From Cryptomeria japonica (Eukaryota > Streptophyta > Pinopsida > Cupressales > Cupressaceae), in contig NC_081405.1 in assembly GCF_030272615.1 (NCBI RefSeq), forward strand, positions 311,319,235 to 311,383,234: a stretch of DNA of 64,000 bases. The letters are read 5' to 3'. The notes beneath the pieces were generated by a model that was given only the letters and a program-made list of their open reading frames with translations, was not told where the DNA came from and did not search any database. The translations under genes were made by a program, and so were the position numbers. Below, one piece after another: positions 48,528-59,620 of the stretch; within the stretch, counting starts at the first letter, position 1; each line of letters starts with the position of its first letter.

Positions 48528-48640
48528 ATACCCTTGTCTCCCTTGCTCACCTCCTCGATCCCTTTCTTCTCCTCTCCCTATCTCTCCCTCTCCCTTTCTT
48601 CTTATCTCACCCCCCTCTCTCTCCCTATCCTAAATAAGGT
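48342..48640 (+). repeat. Polypyrimidine tract, segment 3
   Basis: C/T-rich continuation with about 44 CT repeats at 48437-48525. It ends where AT-rich GATATC sequence begins. Confidence 0.9.
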
Positions 48641-48840
48641 ATCAGATATTGGATATAATAAAAAATATGATAGCTATCAGAAAAGGCACCAACAAAATTG
48701 TTAGCGCCCTTATGAAAACATATCGGATATCAGATATCAGATATAATCAGATATCTGATACCTATGAGAAAGGGCACCATTGAAATTGTTGGCTCCCTTA
48801 CGAAAAGATATCAAGTATCACATATCCAATACTTTGGCCA
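48641..48840. repeat. GATATC-rich duplicated block
   Basis: Two copies of a unit of about 88 bp (AAGGCACCAACAAAATTGTT at about 48682 and AGGGCACCATTGAAATTGTT at about 48770), joined by a run of GGATATCAGATATCAGATAT-type palindromes. This mirrors the GATATC sequence at 18850-18925 on the other side of the tract. Confidence 0.65.
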
Positions 48841-48999
48841 CATAAAAGAGGATAATGGGCCATTTTGAGCATTCCAACAATCCCTACATTATTTTTGTAG
48901 GCGACAAACATGGGTTTTTAGACAGACAGACAAAATATTTATTTTTTGAGATTTTTTTACACAAATTTGTCATTAGCAATTATTTTTGAGCATCTTTGT

Positions 49000-49925
49000 G
49001 GAGGTATAATGGGGAGTTGTAGGTGTTGAAAGAAAAAACGTAAAAGAAAACTTTCAAAAGAGAAAATTGAAGCATATAGACAAAGATATAGAGAAAGTCG
49101 TAGGAAGAGAAGATAAGGTATGCCAAATATTGGTGAAAGTGAGGCCTCTGCTCCACCCGTAAGTGTTATTTCAACTAAAGAAGAAATTGAATATGCAAAT
49201 GTTGAGCATGATATTGAAACTTTTAATGAAAATGTAGATATTGATATTAGAAATGTTGAACATGATATTCAAATTGGGAATGAAAATGTTGAAATTGATA
49301 TTGAAAATTAAAATGAAAATGTAGATATTGATATTAGAAATGTTGAATATGATATTGGAATTGGGAATGAAAATGTTGAAATTGATATTCAAAATGTTCA
49401 ACATGATATTGAATTTGAAAATGAAAATGTGGAAATTGAAAGTGAAAATGTTGGAATTGACATTGAAGGTGAAAATTTTGGAATTGACATTGAAGGTGAA
49501 AATTTTGAAATGGACATTGAAGGTGAATATGTTGAACCAAGTGAACATTATGTATCATCAAATTACATGAGAAATGAAGACCCTTTTGTGGAAGAAAGTC
49601 AAATTCCAAATTCAAGACCTTCAAGAACACCAAAATGGTTACTTGAAATTGATGATAACATTATAGACAATCTTGAAGGCAAGAGGTAAACATGAACCAT
49701 TTTATTGTGGGCTATACAAATTTTTAATCTATGTTCTAGTGATAAGACATTGATTGTGCAATGCCAAATTTTTGTACAATTTATAAAGATGCAAAAGATG
49801 AGACATTTTCTAGCCAAATTGAATATTCATGTGCACAAGAAGATGGAGAATTTTTTTATTATTGTCAAAAATATTTTTAATGCTCTCAATTATATTGGAA
49901 GGAATAGAAAGGAAAAAGATAAGAG
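49000..49925 (+). pseudogene. Possible DNA-transposon protein, N-terminal part, with coding repeat
   Basis: About 49040-49115 reads as a very basic segment (KRKLSKEKIEAYRQRYRES then RRKRR), interrupted by stops. From 49120: GMPNIGESEASAPPVS, then about 110 residues of imperfect repeats (NENVEIDIEN, NVEHDIQIGN, GENFGIDIEGE), one in-frame stop at 49308, then SRPSRTPKWLLEIDDN and a stop at 49687. After that only decayed helical fragments are readable up to the gypsy insertion at 49926. The other half probably continues at 58522. I do not recognise the N-terminal domain by name. Confidence 0.4.
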
Positions 49926-50446
49926 TGTAGCGTCGTAAATTGTACACACTTGCTAGGGTGGTACAATTTCACACCTAGTTTAGCACCCGCCTTGGCACAT
50001 TTTGCATTTTGCATTGCATTTCCCCTTTAGCACTTAATTAATTAAATTAATTAGGTCTAGGGTTCTATTTTATCATCTCCCATATCATAAAGTTGGGCCC
50101 TTTTCATTAAAGTGTGCCCCTTTCATTTTATTCCTCTAATACATCTTTTAATCAAAAACCCTAATTAGGTCCTATTTTGAACTTGGGGGCTTGATTTCGG
50201 GGGTCAAAACATCTTGAAATCACCTGTAACTTTGGGATTCTCTCTAAAATCATCATATCCGATGGCCCTGAAAATTTGGTGAAAAGTTGTCGGGACCATG
50301 GCACCCGGAGTGCACATGGTCCCGGACATTTTTCCCGAAATTTTAGGAGCGCGATCCAATCATAAAATAAAGCTTAACCCCAAGAAATTGGTGGGAGATT
50401 CAATCTCTAGGTCGGCCAAAAGTTGAAATTAAGACCTAGGGTTTCA

Positions 50447-50454
50447 TATATAAG
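50447..50454 (+). promoter_or_regulatory. LTR TATA box (left)
   Basis: TATATAAG in TTTCATATATAAGAGCTC, identical in the right LTR (57374-57381). Transcription would start about 30 bp downstream, near 50480. This is the best promoter-like site in the LTR. Confidence 0.6.
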
Positions 50455-51067
50455 AGCTCTCTTTCTTCATTTGAAAGGATCCAGATTTTTTGGTTTCAAG
50501 GACCTTCTATGCAGTGAAAGAGCAGATCTTTGAAGACTTCAACAACATTCAACATCCATCCATCAAGAATTCATCAATTTCATTCATCTATTTAGGGCTT
50601 TGAAGACATTGAAGAGCAATAGGGGATCACCGACTGAAGATTGGCTTGTACCCCTCCCTTGGAGTTGGGTATTATTTCATGTTGTTTTCATGTCTTTGCA
50701 TAAGCCTCATTATATCACTTGTATTCATGCTTTAGATCTCTTTACATCTTGATTTGGAGCATTTACATTATCATTTACAAGCAATTAGGGTTTACTTTCT
50801 AGGTTGCTCTAGTTTGCTTACTTGCATTTTAGGATCTTGCACACACACAAGGTCTGCACACACATTACTTTTACAATACAACTTGGCTATTCATGGTGGT
50901 GGAAATCACCAAAGCAGGGGTTTGACTAAGGCAAAACCCTATATAGCCGCCCACCACACCTTTTCAGATAAAAGTGCAGGTTTTGGAATTCGGATGACGC
51001 CGCAAGTTGCAGATCCGACGGAAGCAGACTAAGACAGAACAACACACCAAATTGCAGAGAAAAAGAC

Positions 51068-51159
51068 CAGGACAGGGGCGTGGGGCACCTTGGTCCTACC
51101 AGGACAGGGGTCCTGGGTGCCCTGGTCCCTGGGACAGGGGCGCTGGGCGTCCTGGTCCT
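51068..51159. repeat. GC-rich palindromic triplet in I left LTR
   Basis: Three units starting GGACAGGGG at 51070, 51102 and 51132 (spacing 32 and 30), each closing with a CCTGGTCC-type word, so each unit is an imperfect palindrome (GGACAGGGGCGC facing GCGTCCTGGTCC). A GC-rich stretch TGGCGCCCGCGCCCCC follows at 51241-51256. The surrounding LTR is AT-rich. Confidence 0.8.
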
Positions 51160-51589
51160 TCTATCAGACAGTAGTTTCAACATTTTTCTGACAGCTTTTC
51201 AGGTTGCAAAACAACAGTTTCAAGTGCAAAATCAGGACAGTGGCGCCCGCGCCCCCATCCCGAACATTTTCACTCAGATTTTAACACGAGGTATGCATTT
51301 ACATTCTTGTCTTGTCCATGTGTTTACAACTTTCCATTGTTTAAGTTCAATTCTGCAATCTTGTTATTAGTTCATACTTGCACTTTGGGGTTAGGGATTG
51401 AACTTGCATCATTCTATCTATCATTTGCAACAAAGGAATAGAAATCCTAATAGGTAGCCCATGGCTCTCTCTTACACAAAAAGAAGTAGCCAATTGTGTG
51501 ATACCTCTAGGCTCTTTTGTATTCCGCAAATGTGTGATTGAAAGTGAGATTAGGGCATGTTTGCTTAGTGTCACTTTTTCCCCCACACC

Positions 51590-51615
51590 TTTTAGTGAAC
51601 CCGACGTGAATTCCA
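51590..51615 (+). other. Primer-site region of I
   Basis: Directly after the LTR: TTTTAGTGAACCCGACGTGA. AGTGAACCCGACGTG could pair with a tRNA 3' end if the usual TGG has mutated to TAG. I cannot name the tRNA. Confidence 0.4.
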
Positions 51616-51944
51616 ATCTTCTCTAATTCTGATTTATGTTTTCAAATTTGAGTGTTTATGCTATTTCAAATTCAAATTTGTATTTACAAGTTTTAATTTC
51701 TTGCAAAATTCAAAAATTTAGAGGAATTTTTTGCTAAAATTCAAAGTTGAACTTGTGGATAGCTTAACTAATTTAAAATCTGATTTAGGAACTCATTTGA
51801 ATCATAAATTTCATTTTCTAAATCTACATTCTAAGTGCTTGCATTGGTTAAAATTGAACATTTCCTTCTATTTTGCATGTGTTATCATTTGAAAGAGGAA
51901 AATTGTTGTCATGATGCATTCATTTGATAATGGGTTAGCTTCCC

Positions 51945-54263
51945 TTGTTTCAATTTTTCCTTCTCCTAAAGAACCTCCCCCCAATCTATAACAACATTTT
52001 AGTGCCTAAAAGAGTTGCTACCAATCCCTTTGAGACTCTCCCATGCTCTAAGGATGAAGACTTTAAGAGTGATCTTGACGATTCTCCTAAAATGTGCCCT
52101 TCCTATTTAGCTATCCTAGAGGAAGAGAATGATATCATAAACACCTTTCTTAATGTTACTTCACCTTTCCTACATGATGCCTCTCTAAGTGAAAAGGTAT
52201 TGATGGACATTGACTTATTTTCTCCTAAAGTTGGTCCTTCCAATGGGGGCATGTTAGTGCAACAAGAGGTTATGAACACTTCTTTCAAAGATCTCCTTCC
52301 TAAGCATGAATCTTTGGAGAAATATGTTCATGTTCCTCCTAAAAAACACTCCCTTCATGAGGATCCTTTTGTGCAAGAAGATGACATTATCCCTACATTT
52401 CCTAGTGATGGCATTTCCTTTTCCAACAAAATTCCCACTAGAGATGATGAATTAATGATAAATGCTTACCCTTCTCCTAAAGTTTGTCTTACCCATAAGC
52501 ATCCCTTAGAGAAAGAAGATGAAATAATAAGAAATTTCCTTAATTATCTCTCCCCTAAAGATCATATTGAACATATTTTGAGGAAAGAGGATGAGTTTAA
52601 CACATCTATTGATGCTCTCCCTCCTAAGGATGAGGAATTAATAAACAATGTTATCTCCTCTCCCGAAATTGACAATACTTCAAACATTCCTTTCAACAAC
52701 TTCACTATTTGGGATGAACCATTAGAAGAAGGTATAGATTATTCTCTACCCCTAGCAAAAGGGGATGAAATCAAGATTGAAAACTCCCTTGATAGTTTCT
52801 CACCTTCCTTGAATCTCAATTATTCTCCCTCTAAAAATAAAGCATCTCCCTCTCCTCAACTTGGTTCTACTCATAAGGAAACCCTAGTTCAAAGCAAGAT
52901 GGTTAACATCTCTTTCAAAGATCTCCCTCTCAAAAGTGAGACTTTAAAGAGTGATGTTGATTCTTCTCCTAGAGAGTTTATTCCCCATGTAGATCCTTTG
53001 ATGATAGAGGATGATATGACCGTTCCTAGTATTACTTTTCCTACTGGAACATCAATGCCTACCCCTTGTCTCTCTCCTAAAATTGATTTAATCCGTGATA
53101 AGATCTTAGTGAAAGAGAAGACTATCAATAATTCTTCCAACACTTTTGTTCATTCCTCTAAACCATCCTCAATCAATTTGATACATGTGAATGAAACACC
53201 TAACAAACCTCTCTTCACTGTCCAAGGTGCTTGTCCTTCTCAAAATTCTCAACCTTTAAATAAGCCTATCTTAGTGGTTCAAGGTGGTTATGCTAATGAT
53301 TCTTTTTGCACTCCTAAGAAACCTATTATTACTGTGCAAGGAGGTTATTCTACTAAGAGCCCTTATGAGTATGCTAAGCAACTGACTAGAGAGAGTTATC
53401 ATGCGGTTGCTCATACCTATAACACAAGAAACAATAGGCAGCCTAATCCTCCTCCTATTACTCCAGTTTCTCTTCCTAATCCTCAACCTATTCTTCCTCA
53501 AGCTCTTCGTATTTCACAAGTTCTTGGTAAGGAATATGATCTTATTGAACAACTTAAAGCTACCCCTGCTAAGATATCCCTTTGGGATTTGATCCAAACT
53601 TCTTCCGCTCATCATGGAATGTTACAAGATGCTATGAAAGATTTGAATGTTCCTCCACCTAATACATCTAGTAATATAGTGTCTTTGGTTAACTCTGTGA
53701 TGAATCCTAAAGCTCAAATTATGTTTACTCAAGATGAGTTGCCTACTAGTGAAATTCAGCATCAATATGATCCCTTGATGATTGTGGTTATCATAAAGGA
53801 CACTGCTATAAGATGAACACTGGTAGATAATGGTTCTGGCCTTAATGTGTGTAGCATTAATCTATTGCATAAGATGAATGTGGATACATCCCTTATTGAG
53901 CCTGAATCTCGTCCCATTCAAGGCTTTGATAATGTGGCTAAGTCTTCATTAGGTATTATCACCTTACCCATCACAGTGGGGCCTGTTACTTTGCCTACTC
54001 CTATCCATGTTATGTCAGGAAATCTAACATACAACTTGTTATTAGGGAGACCTTGGATTCACAGTATGCAAGCTGTCCCCTCTACATTGCATAGACAAGT
54101 TAAATTTATTCATAATAATAAGACATATACCTTGATAGGTGATACTAATTTTCAAGCTTGTTTGCAAGCATCTACTTCCAAAGGGAGTTCTTCTAAGCCT
54201 TCCTCTTCTAGTGATGACTCGTTAAACAAGATACCTATGGACGAATCATTACCCTCAACTTGA
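51945..54263 (+). pseudogene. Repeat-rich ORF fused to retropepsin (one stop)
   Basis: One frame of about 770 codons with a single TGA at 53814, a likely CGA-to-TGA change. Residues 1-430 are imperfect repeats of about 35-45 residues built on phrases such as LSPK, EDDII-TF and SFKDLP, acidic and Ser/Pro-rich; no gag or knuckle domain is seen. Residues 430-490 carry three copies of KPI-VQGGY (KPLFTVQGA, KPILVVQGGY, KPIITVQGGY). Then RESYHAVAHTYNTRN and a linker. After the stop: LVDNGSGLNVCSINLL (retropepsin active site, DNGS in place of DTG/DSG) and LTYNLLLGRPWIHSMQAVPS, typical of plant gypsy proteases. It would process the element's polyprotein. The ATG at 51945 is the first in frame; the true start may be further upstream. 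Confidence 0.75.
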
Positions 54264-55064
54264 ATCTACACATGAAAAGGCTTTTGATCCTAAGAAGGTT
54301 CTTGCAGAAGACGATTGGGGATCTCTTGATTTCAATCCCACCTTTGTAGGTGAGTATAGGGTTCCTCCTAGAGAGCTTAAAGTTAAAAAGAAGGAAGAAA
54401 CTAATATCAATCAGTCTTACCTGAACCTATGAGCAATAATTTTGTGGCTGCTTCTCAAACTTCTTCTCCTCACACCTCTAATTCTGAAGAATTTGATTCT
54501 TTGTCTTATGAAAAACCACCTTTTCTTTCTGAAATGGCTAATCGTTATGGTCATGGTTTCCATATTTTGGCTAAGAATGGCTATAGTGGAAATGGTTGTG
54601 GCGCAAATGAACAAGGAATTAAAGTTCCTTTAGAACATAACATGCATGAATATTCATTTGGACTTGGATATAATCTTTCTAAGCCCACCAAAGCATCTAA
54701 AAGACCATCTCTCAATGTGAATGCTATATTTAGTAGTGATGATGATCTCACTTCAATTAAATCATCTTCTACTTCTATCAACTCTCATTCCCCTCACACG
54801 GAAATCTTGGTGATGAACAAATATCTTTATGACTCCCCTCAAATTTCTAAATCCACTTATGAATCTTTATCTCCTATTCATCATAAAGTCCTTTCCTCTA
54901 GGAATAAGGCTCTAATAAATTACACTCATCCCTCTTTTAAGATTTCTTGTGACTTTTCTTGTTCAATTTTTATCACTTTATACATGTTTTTGATCTCACT
55001 TATAGTTGAGCATTTAGCATGTCATATTCAAATACCTCATTTAGTCTATCATGTCTTTAAATAA
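54264..55064 (+). pseudogene. G-patch-like segment downstream of protease
   Basis: Between 54264 and 54425 the reading moves to another frame (EKAFDPKKVLAEDDWGSLD), then returns, so two small indels have occurred. From 54429 the frame is open to 55064. MANRYGHGFHILAKNGYSG and GCGANEQGIKVPLE, then FGLGYNLSKPTK correspond to the G-patch-like region (GxGLG, QGI, GLGY) found between protease and reverse transcriptase in Tat/Ogre-like gypsy elements. Here the first GLG has become GFH and GCG. After about 54780 the protein is Ser-rich and ends in a hydrophobic tail (CSIFITLYMFLISLIV), probably read-through of decayed sequence. The reverse transcriptase expected next is not there. Confidence 0.6.
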
Positions 55065-56837
55065 CATTAATGGCTATTATGTTGCTCATCATTATGTGAC
55101 ATTGGTAGCTCATTTACTGGGGGCTCATTGTCATTCATGATGGTACAATTTCAAGTGCAATCATATTTTTGAAGCAACATAATAGCCTAATTTTTCTATG
55201 TTATCTCTTGTTCCTATGGGGTAATAGTGTGGAAATATTGATCATCTTTTCTTTAGAATCCTCTTTTCCTAGATATGGGAGAAGATGTGTATTCTCTTTC
55301 TTACCTTACCCACTTCTTGTGAGGAGCATTTTACATACACTAATGTCTTGCTTGCATGAACTCATGTGAGTATGTAGTACATTTTGCTTATGTCTAAATC
55401 TCTCCCTAGAAGATTGTGTAAGTCCTTCTCGTTGTCCTTATCCTTGGGAGGCAATGATCTTTTCTTATTTTTATCTAAGGATCCACTTTTTCCTATGTCG
55501 TGGATGGTGTGAACTTTATTACTTGATGTTATTCCTTATATGCATTTGTTGTTGTTTGTTCAAGGATTCTCTCTTACAAGAGGTGTAAGTCCTTGACTAC
55601 AACCTCTTTTGCACTTGGTAAAATACATCCATAATGAATTCACTCTCCCAATTGGGTTAAAAAGAGCGTCATCCTTCATTAAGAATCACTTTCACCTCGC
55701 CAAAGAAGGAAGTATTGCATTCTTATTCTCTTCTTTGTCTTATTCTAGAAGATGTTATATTTGTCTAACATAATTCCTCTCGGGGATAGGTGTCTTTTGT
55801 ACAAAGATCTCTTCTCCTCTAAGGATCTCCTTTACACATACTACAAGATATCCCTTTTTCAACTATCTTATCCTTGCTTAAAGAGTGCAAAAACTCCCTT
55901 GCTTGGATCTATGACATTGTTGCATTTTTGGGGTATCTTCTTTTGTGATGAAGGTAGGTATCCTTGTTCTACTTTACTTATGACATAAACATTACACTTT
56001 TTGAGCAATGGGTCATTCTCGGAACCAGAGCATAGACTCTTAGAGCGAGATGTCTCCATTTTTCTTTTATGCAAGGTGATTATTCTCGGAACTAGAGCAC
56101 AGATTCTTAGAGTGAGATGTCACGCTTTTGTACTATACATATACAGGTTGTAGCATACTCGGGAATAGACTCCTATGGGGTGCTTCTAACCTCCCTTACA
56201 CACACATGCATGAGGTGGAGTGGAACTAGCGGCATAAGGCTAGACTTTCTCACTCTCCTCCCTTACATGGATCACCTAGACAAGATCTAGGGGTGAGAAG
56301 TCCATGTTTTCTCTCTCACTATTCTTCTCATGGATCACCAATGTGTGTATTCATGCTTTTTTTTCCTTTCTTTTCTTCTCTTTGCATTTTGTTTCCATTT
56401 ACATACTTCATCTTGTGTTAGAGAACTCTCAAATCCTCACACTCTTTGTTGTGTTGGAATTGAGATTTAGTCCTCTTTCTTACCAAATGATTCTCCATTA
56501 GTTTTTGATCTCATATCAAATCTTCTTGTGAGCATTTGTCATCAATATTCTTTAACAATTCAAAGTGGTAAACATGATACCCTGTTTCAACTCACTAAAA
56601 TTAGCAAGCTGAAATAGGGGGGGGCATATAGCTACCCTTGAATTTTCATCACCTTCCTTAGTAAGCATTAGGTGATTTTGTGATCTAACGTGTGTTTTGT
56701 AGGGTGCGGTTCCTAACTGTGTACTGCAGATACCGCTGGGGGCTTCGTCCGACGACTTATGGATATATCCTTTTTCAAATAATGTTTACTTTTCTGTACT
56801 TTAGCTTGCATATGCACGTAGTGTTCATATGACTGCT
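55065..56837 (+). other. I interior without coding signal
   Basis: 1.8 kb where pol would be expected. Only short ORFs with no recognisable motif. A 66-bp spaced direct repeat occurs at 56016-56120 (CTCGGAAC-AGAGCA then TTAGAG-GAGATGTC). Pyrimidine-rich patches near 56290-56400. Confidence 0.6.
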
Positions 56838-56852
56838 AAAGTGGGGGCTAAA
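56838..56852 (+). other. I polypurine tract
   Basis: AAAGTGGGGGCTAAA directly before the right LTR; the expected plus-strand primer site. Confidence 0.8.
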
Positions 56853-57373
56853 TGTAGCGTCGTAAATTGTACGCACTTGCTAGGGTGGTACAATTTCACA
56901 CCTAGTTTAGTACCCGCCTTGGCGCATTTTGCATTTTGCATTGCATTTCCCCTTTAGCACTTAATTAATTAAATTAATTAGGTCTAGGGTTCTATTTTAT
57001 CATCTCCCATATCATAAAGTTGGGCCCTTTTCATTAAAGTGTGCCCCTTTCATTTTATTCCTCTAATACATCATTTGATCAAAAACCCTAATTAGGTCCT
57101 ATTTTGAACTTGGGGGCTTGATTTCGGGGGTCAAAACATCTCAAAATCACCTGTAACTTTGGGATTCTCTCTAAAATCATCATATCCGACGGCCCTCAAA
57201 ATTTGGTGAAAAGTTGTCGGGACCATGGCGCTCGGAGTGCACATGGTCCCAGACATTTTTCCTGAAATTTTAGGAGCGTGATCCAATCATAAAATAAAGC
57301 TTAACCCCAAGAAATTGGTGGGAGATTCAATCTCTAGGTCGGCCAAAAGTTGAAATTAAGACCTAGGGTTTCA

Positions 57374-57381
57374 TATATAAG
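57374..57381 (+). promoter_or_regulatory. LTR TATA box (right)
   Basis: TATATAAG, same context as in the left LTR. Transcription from here would run into the flanking transposon remnant. Confidence 0.6.
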
Positions 57382-57994
57382 AGCTCTCTTTCTTCATTTG
57401 AAAGGATCCAGATTTTTTGGTTTCAAGGATCTTCTATGCAGTGAAAGAGCAGATCTTTGAAGACTTCAACAACATTCAACATCCATCCATCAAGCATTCA
57501 TCAATTTCATTCATCTATTTAGGGCTTTGAAGACATTGAAGAGCAATAGGGGATCACCGACTGAAGATTGGCTTGTACCCCTCCCTTGGGGTTGGGTATG
57601 ATTTCATGTTGTTTTCATGTCTTTGCATAAGCCTCATTATATCACTTGTATTCATGCTTTAGATCTCTTTACATCTTGATTTGGAGCATTTACATTATCA
57701 ATTACAAGCAATTAGGGTTTACTTTCTAGGTTGCTCTAGTTTGCTTACTTGCATTTTAGGATCTTGCACACACACAAGTTCTGCACACACATTACTTTTA
57801 CAATACAACTTGGCTATTCATGGAGATGGAAATCACCAAAGCGGGGGTTTGACTAAGGCAAAACCCTATATAGCCACCCACCACACCTTTTCAGATATAA
57901 GTGCAGGTTTCAGAATTCGGACGACGCCGCAAGTTGCAGATCCGACGGAAGCAGACTGAGACAGAACAACACACCAAATTGCAGAGAAAAAGAC

Positions 57995-58086
57995 CAGGAC
58001 AGGGGCGTGGGGCACCCTGGTCCTGCCAGGACAGGGGTGCTGGGCGCCCTGGTCCCTTGGACAGGGGCGCTGGGCGCCCTGGTCCT
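57995..58086. repeat. GC-rich palindromic triplet in I right LTR
   Basis: Same three units and spacings (32 and 30) as the left LTR. Here the second and third are closer to a perfect palindrome (GGACAGGGGCGC facing GCGCCCTGGTCC). Confidence 0.8.
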
Positions 58087-58521
58087 TCTGTCAGACTTCA
58101 GTTTCAGCATTTTTTTGACAGCTTTTCAGGTTGCAAAACAACAGTTTCAGGTGCAGAATCAGGACAGTGGCGCCCGCGCCCCCATCCCGAACATTTTCAC
58201 TCAGATTTTAACACTAGGTACGCATTTACATTCTTGTCTTGTCCGTGTGTTTACAACTTTCCATTTTTTAAGTTCAATTCTGCAATCTTGTTATTAGTTC
58301 ATACTTGCACTTTGGGGTTAGGGATTGAACTTGCATCATTCTATCTATCATTTGCAACAAAGGAATAGAAATCCTAATAGGTAGCCCGTGGCTCTCTCTT
58401 CCACAAAAAGAAGTAGCCAATTGTGTGATACCTCTAGGCTCTTTCGTATTCCACAAATGTGTGATTGAAAGTGAGATTAGGGCATGTTTGCTTAGTGTCA
58501 CTTTTTCCCCCACACAAAGAG

Positions 58522-59620
58522 AGATTCTTAGAGAGTGATTAAAACCTCCTTAGTAAGCCACCATTTGAGAAAGGCTCTCTTTATGAGACAAAATAGTGTT
58601 GATTTCAACAAAAATCATAAAAAAATGGATAGAGCACTTGTAAGAAGAGAAAGACTTGACAATCCTCTTCAAAATGATACATGAGATTTTGGTGGGAGGC
58701 TTCCACATGTTGATAAGAAGTTGACCAATAATGTAGAGGAGGAAATTAAACAATTTTGGCACTCTAACTCTAGAGTATCATCCAATGTGAAGGATGTTTT
58801 AAAGTTAAGAATTGACAATTGAGATCGCACAATGAATTCTAAACATTTCTTGGAATCAAGCCAAACAATGTTATAAATTTATTTTTGTGAAACACATCCA
58901 ACTTTGCAAATCTCACAAAGGGCTTGAATTGAATCTTTGAAGCCATTTTATTGTGTGCCTCTTAAGATTTGTAATAATTGTTGTTGTAAATACCATGTGG
59001 AGTTTTCAATGTATCATGAACTATTATGCTATATTTGTTCTCCTTTGCATAGTAAAAAAATCTTGCAAGGGTGTGGTGCAATGAAACTTTTGAGATCATC
59101 TACATACTTGCTAGATATATTTTGTCTTAGAGTTGATGATTTCTTTTTCTATAGAAATGATTGTTTAAATGAGAAGTTCTCACAATGTGGTGGCTTGTCA
59201 AAGTTTGTTTCATGTTTTCATGAGGGCAACAAACACGAATTCAAAAAGAATATTGTTCAGAAAAAGAGATATGAGATGGTCAAATATACTTTGAAGAGTG
59301 GAGGTGAAGGTTTTAGATGAGAGTTGGTCTCTAGAGAAGTCAGTGTTGCTAGTTTTATTTCAAACTTTAAGGAAAATATCTTCTACAAGTATGCAAAGAA
59401 TATCCATAGATCTCAGTGGTTGTTTCAACAATTTAAGATGTGTAAGAACTCTTTCCCAATTGACACTATTATATAAGTGGTCTATTTTGTAGAAAACTAC
59501 ACATTGCAACCACAAAATAAGGTACATGGGTAAATGCACAAACCTATGACACACTTTTATAAAGTAGCCAACACAACTAAAACTGTTTAACTTCAACCGC
59601 ATAAAAGTGATATTTATAAC
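58522..59620 (+). pseudogene. Transposase-like remnant, C-terminal part
   Basis: 58937-59320 is open: a Cys-rich segment (ICNNCCCKYHVEFSMYHELL, then CYICSPLH and LQGCG), a further SQCGGLSKFVSC, and KKRYEMVKYTLKSGGEGFR. After one stop the same sense continues as SREVSVASFISNFKENIFYK, KMCKNSFPIDTII, and VVYFVENYTLQPQN. The last phrase resembles the D-FAENYT block of a plant transposase-like family that I know from repeat proteins but cannot name; its Asp is replaced here. Stops and frame changes mark it as dead. It is probably the continuation of 49000-49925, split by element I. Confidence 0.45.

Larger units (their letters stand above)
49926..51589 (+). repeat. I left LTR (1,664 bp)
   Basis: TGTAGCGTCGTAAATTG to CCCCCACACC. 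Same length as the right copy. Contains a TATA box and the GC-rich palindrome array (separate entries). Confidence 0.95.
49926..58516 (+). mobile_element. I: gypsy-type element, complete ends, no visible pol core
   Basis: Two LTRs of exactly 1,664 bp (49926-51589 and 56853-58516) flanked by AAGAG (49921-49925 and 58517-58521). By eye the LTRs differ at about 50 positions (roughly 97% identity). Interior of 5,263 bp: a primer-site region, a repeat-rich ORF leading into a retropepsin, and a G-patch-like segment, then 1.8 kb without coding signal and a polypurine tract. Reverse transcriptase, RNase H and integrase motifs are absent, so it is non-autonomous. The protease and G-patch-like pieces resemble those of plant Ty3/gypsy Tat/Ogre-like elements. 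Confidence 0.85.
56853..58516 (+). repeat. I right LTR (1,664 bp)
   Basis: TGTAGCGTCGTAAATTG to CCCCCACACA. Many of the differences from the left copy are C/T or G/A transitions. TATA box at 57374-57381; GC-rich triplet at 57995-58086 with GGACAGGGG at 57997, 58029 and 58059. Confidence 0.95.

Noticed and set aside
51945-53816. 623-residue ORF as an intact host gene
   Set aside because: It lies between two LTRs and is followed in frame by a retropepsin after one stop, so it belongs to the retrotransposon.
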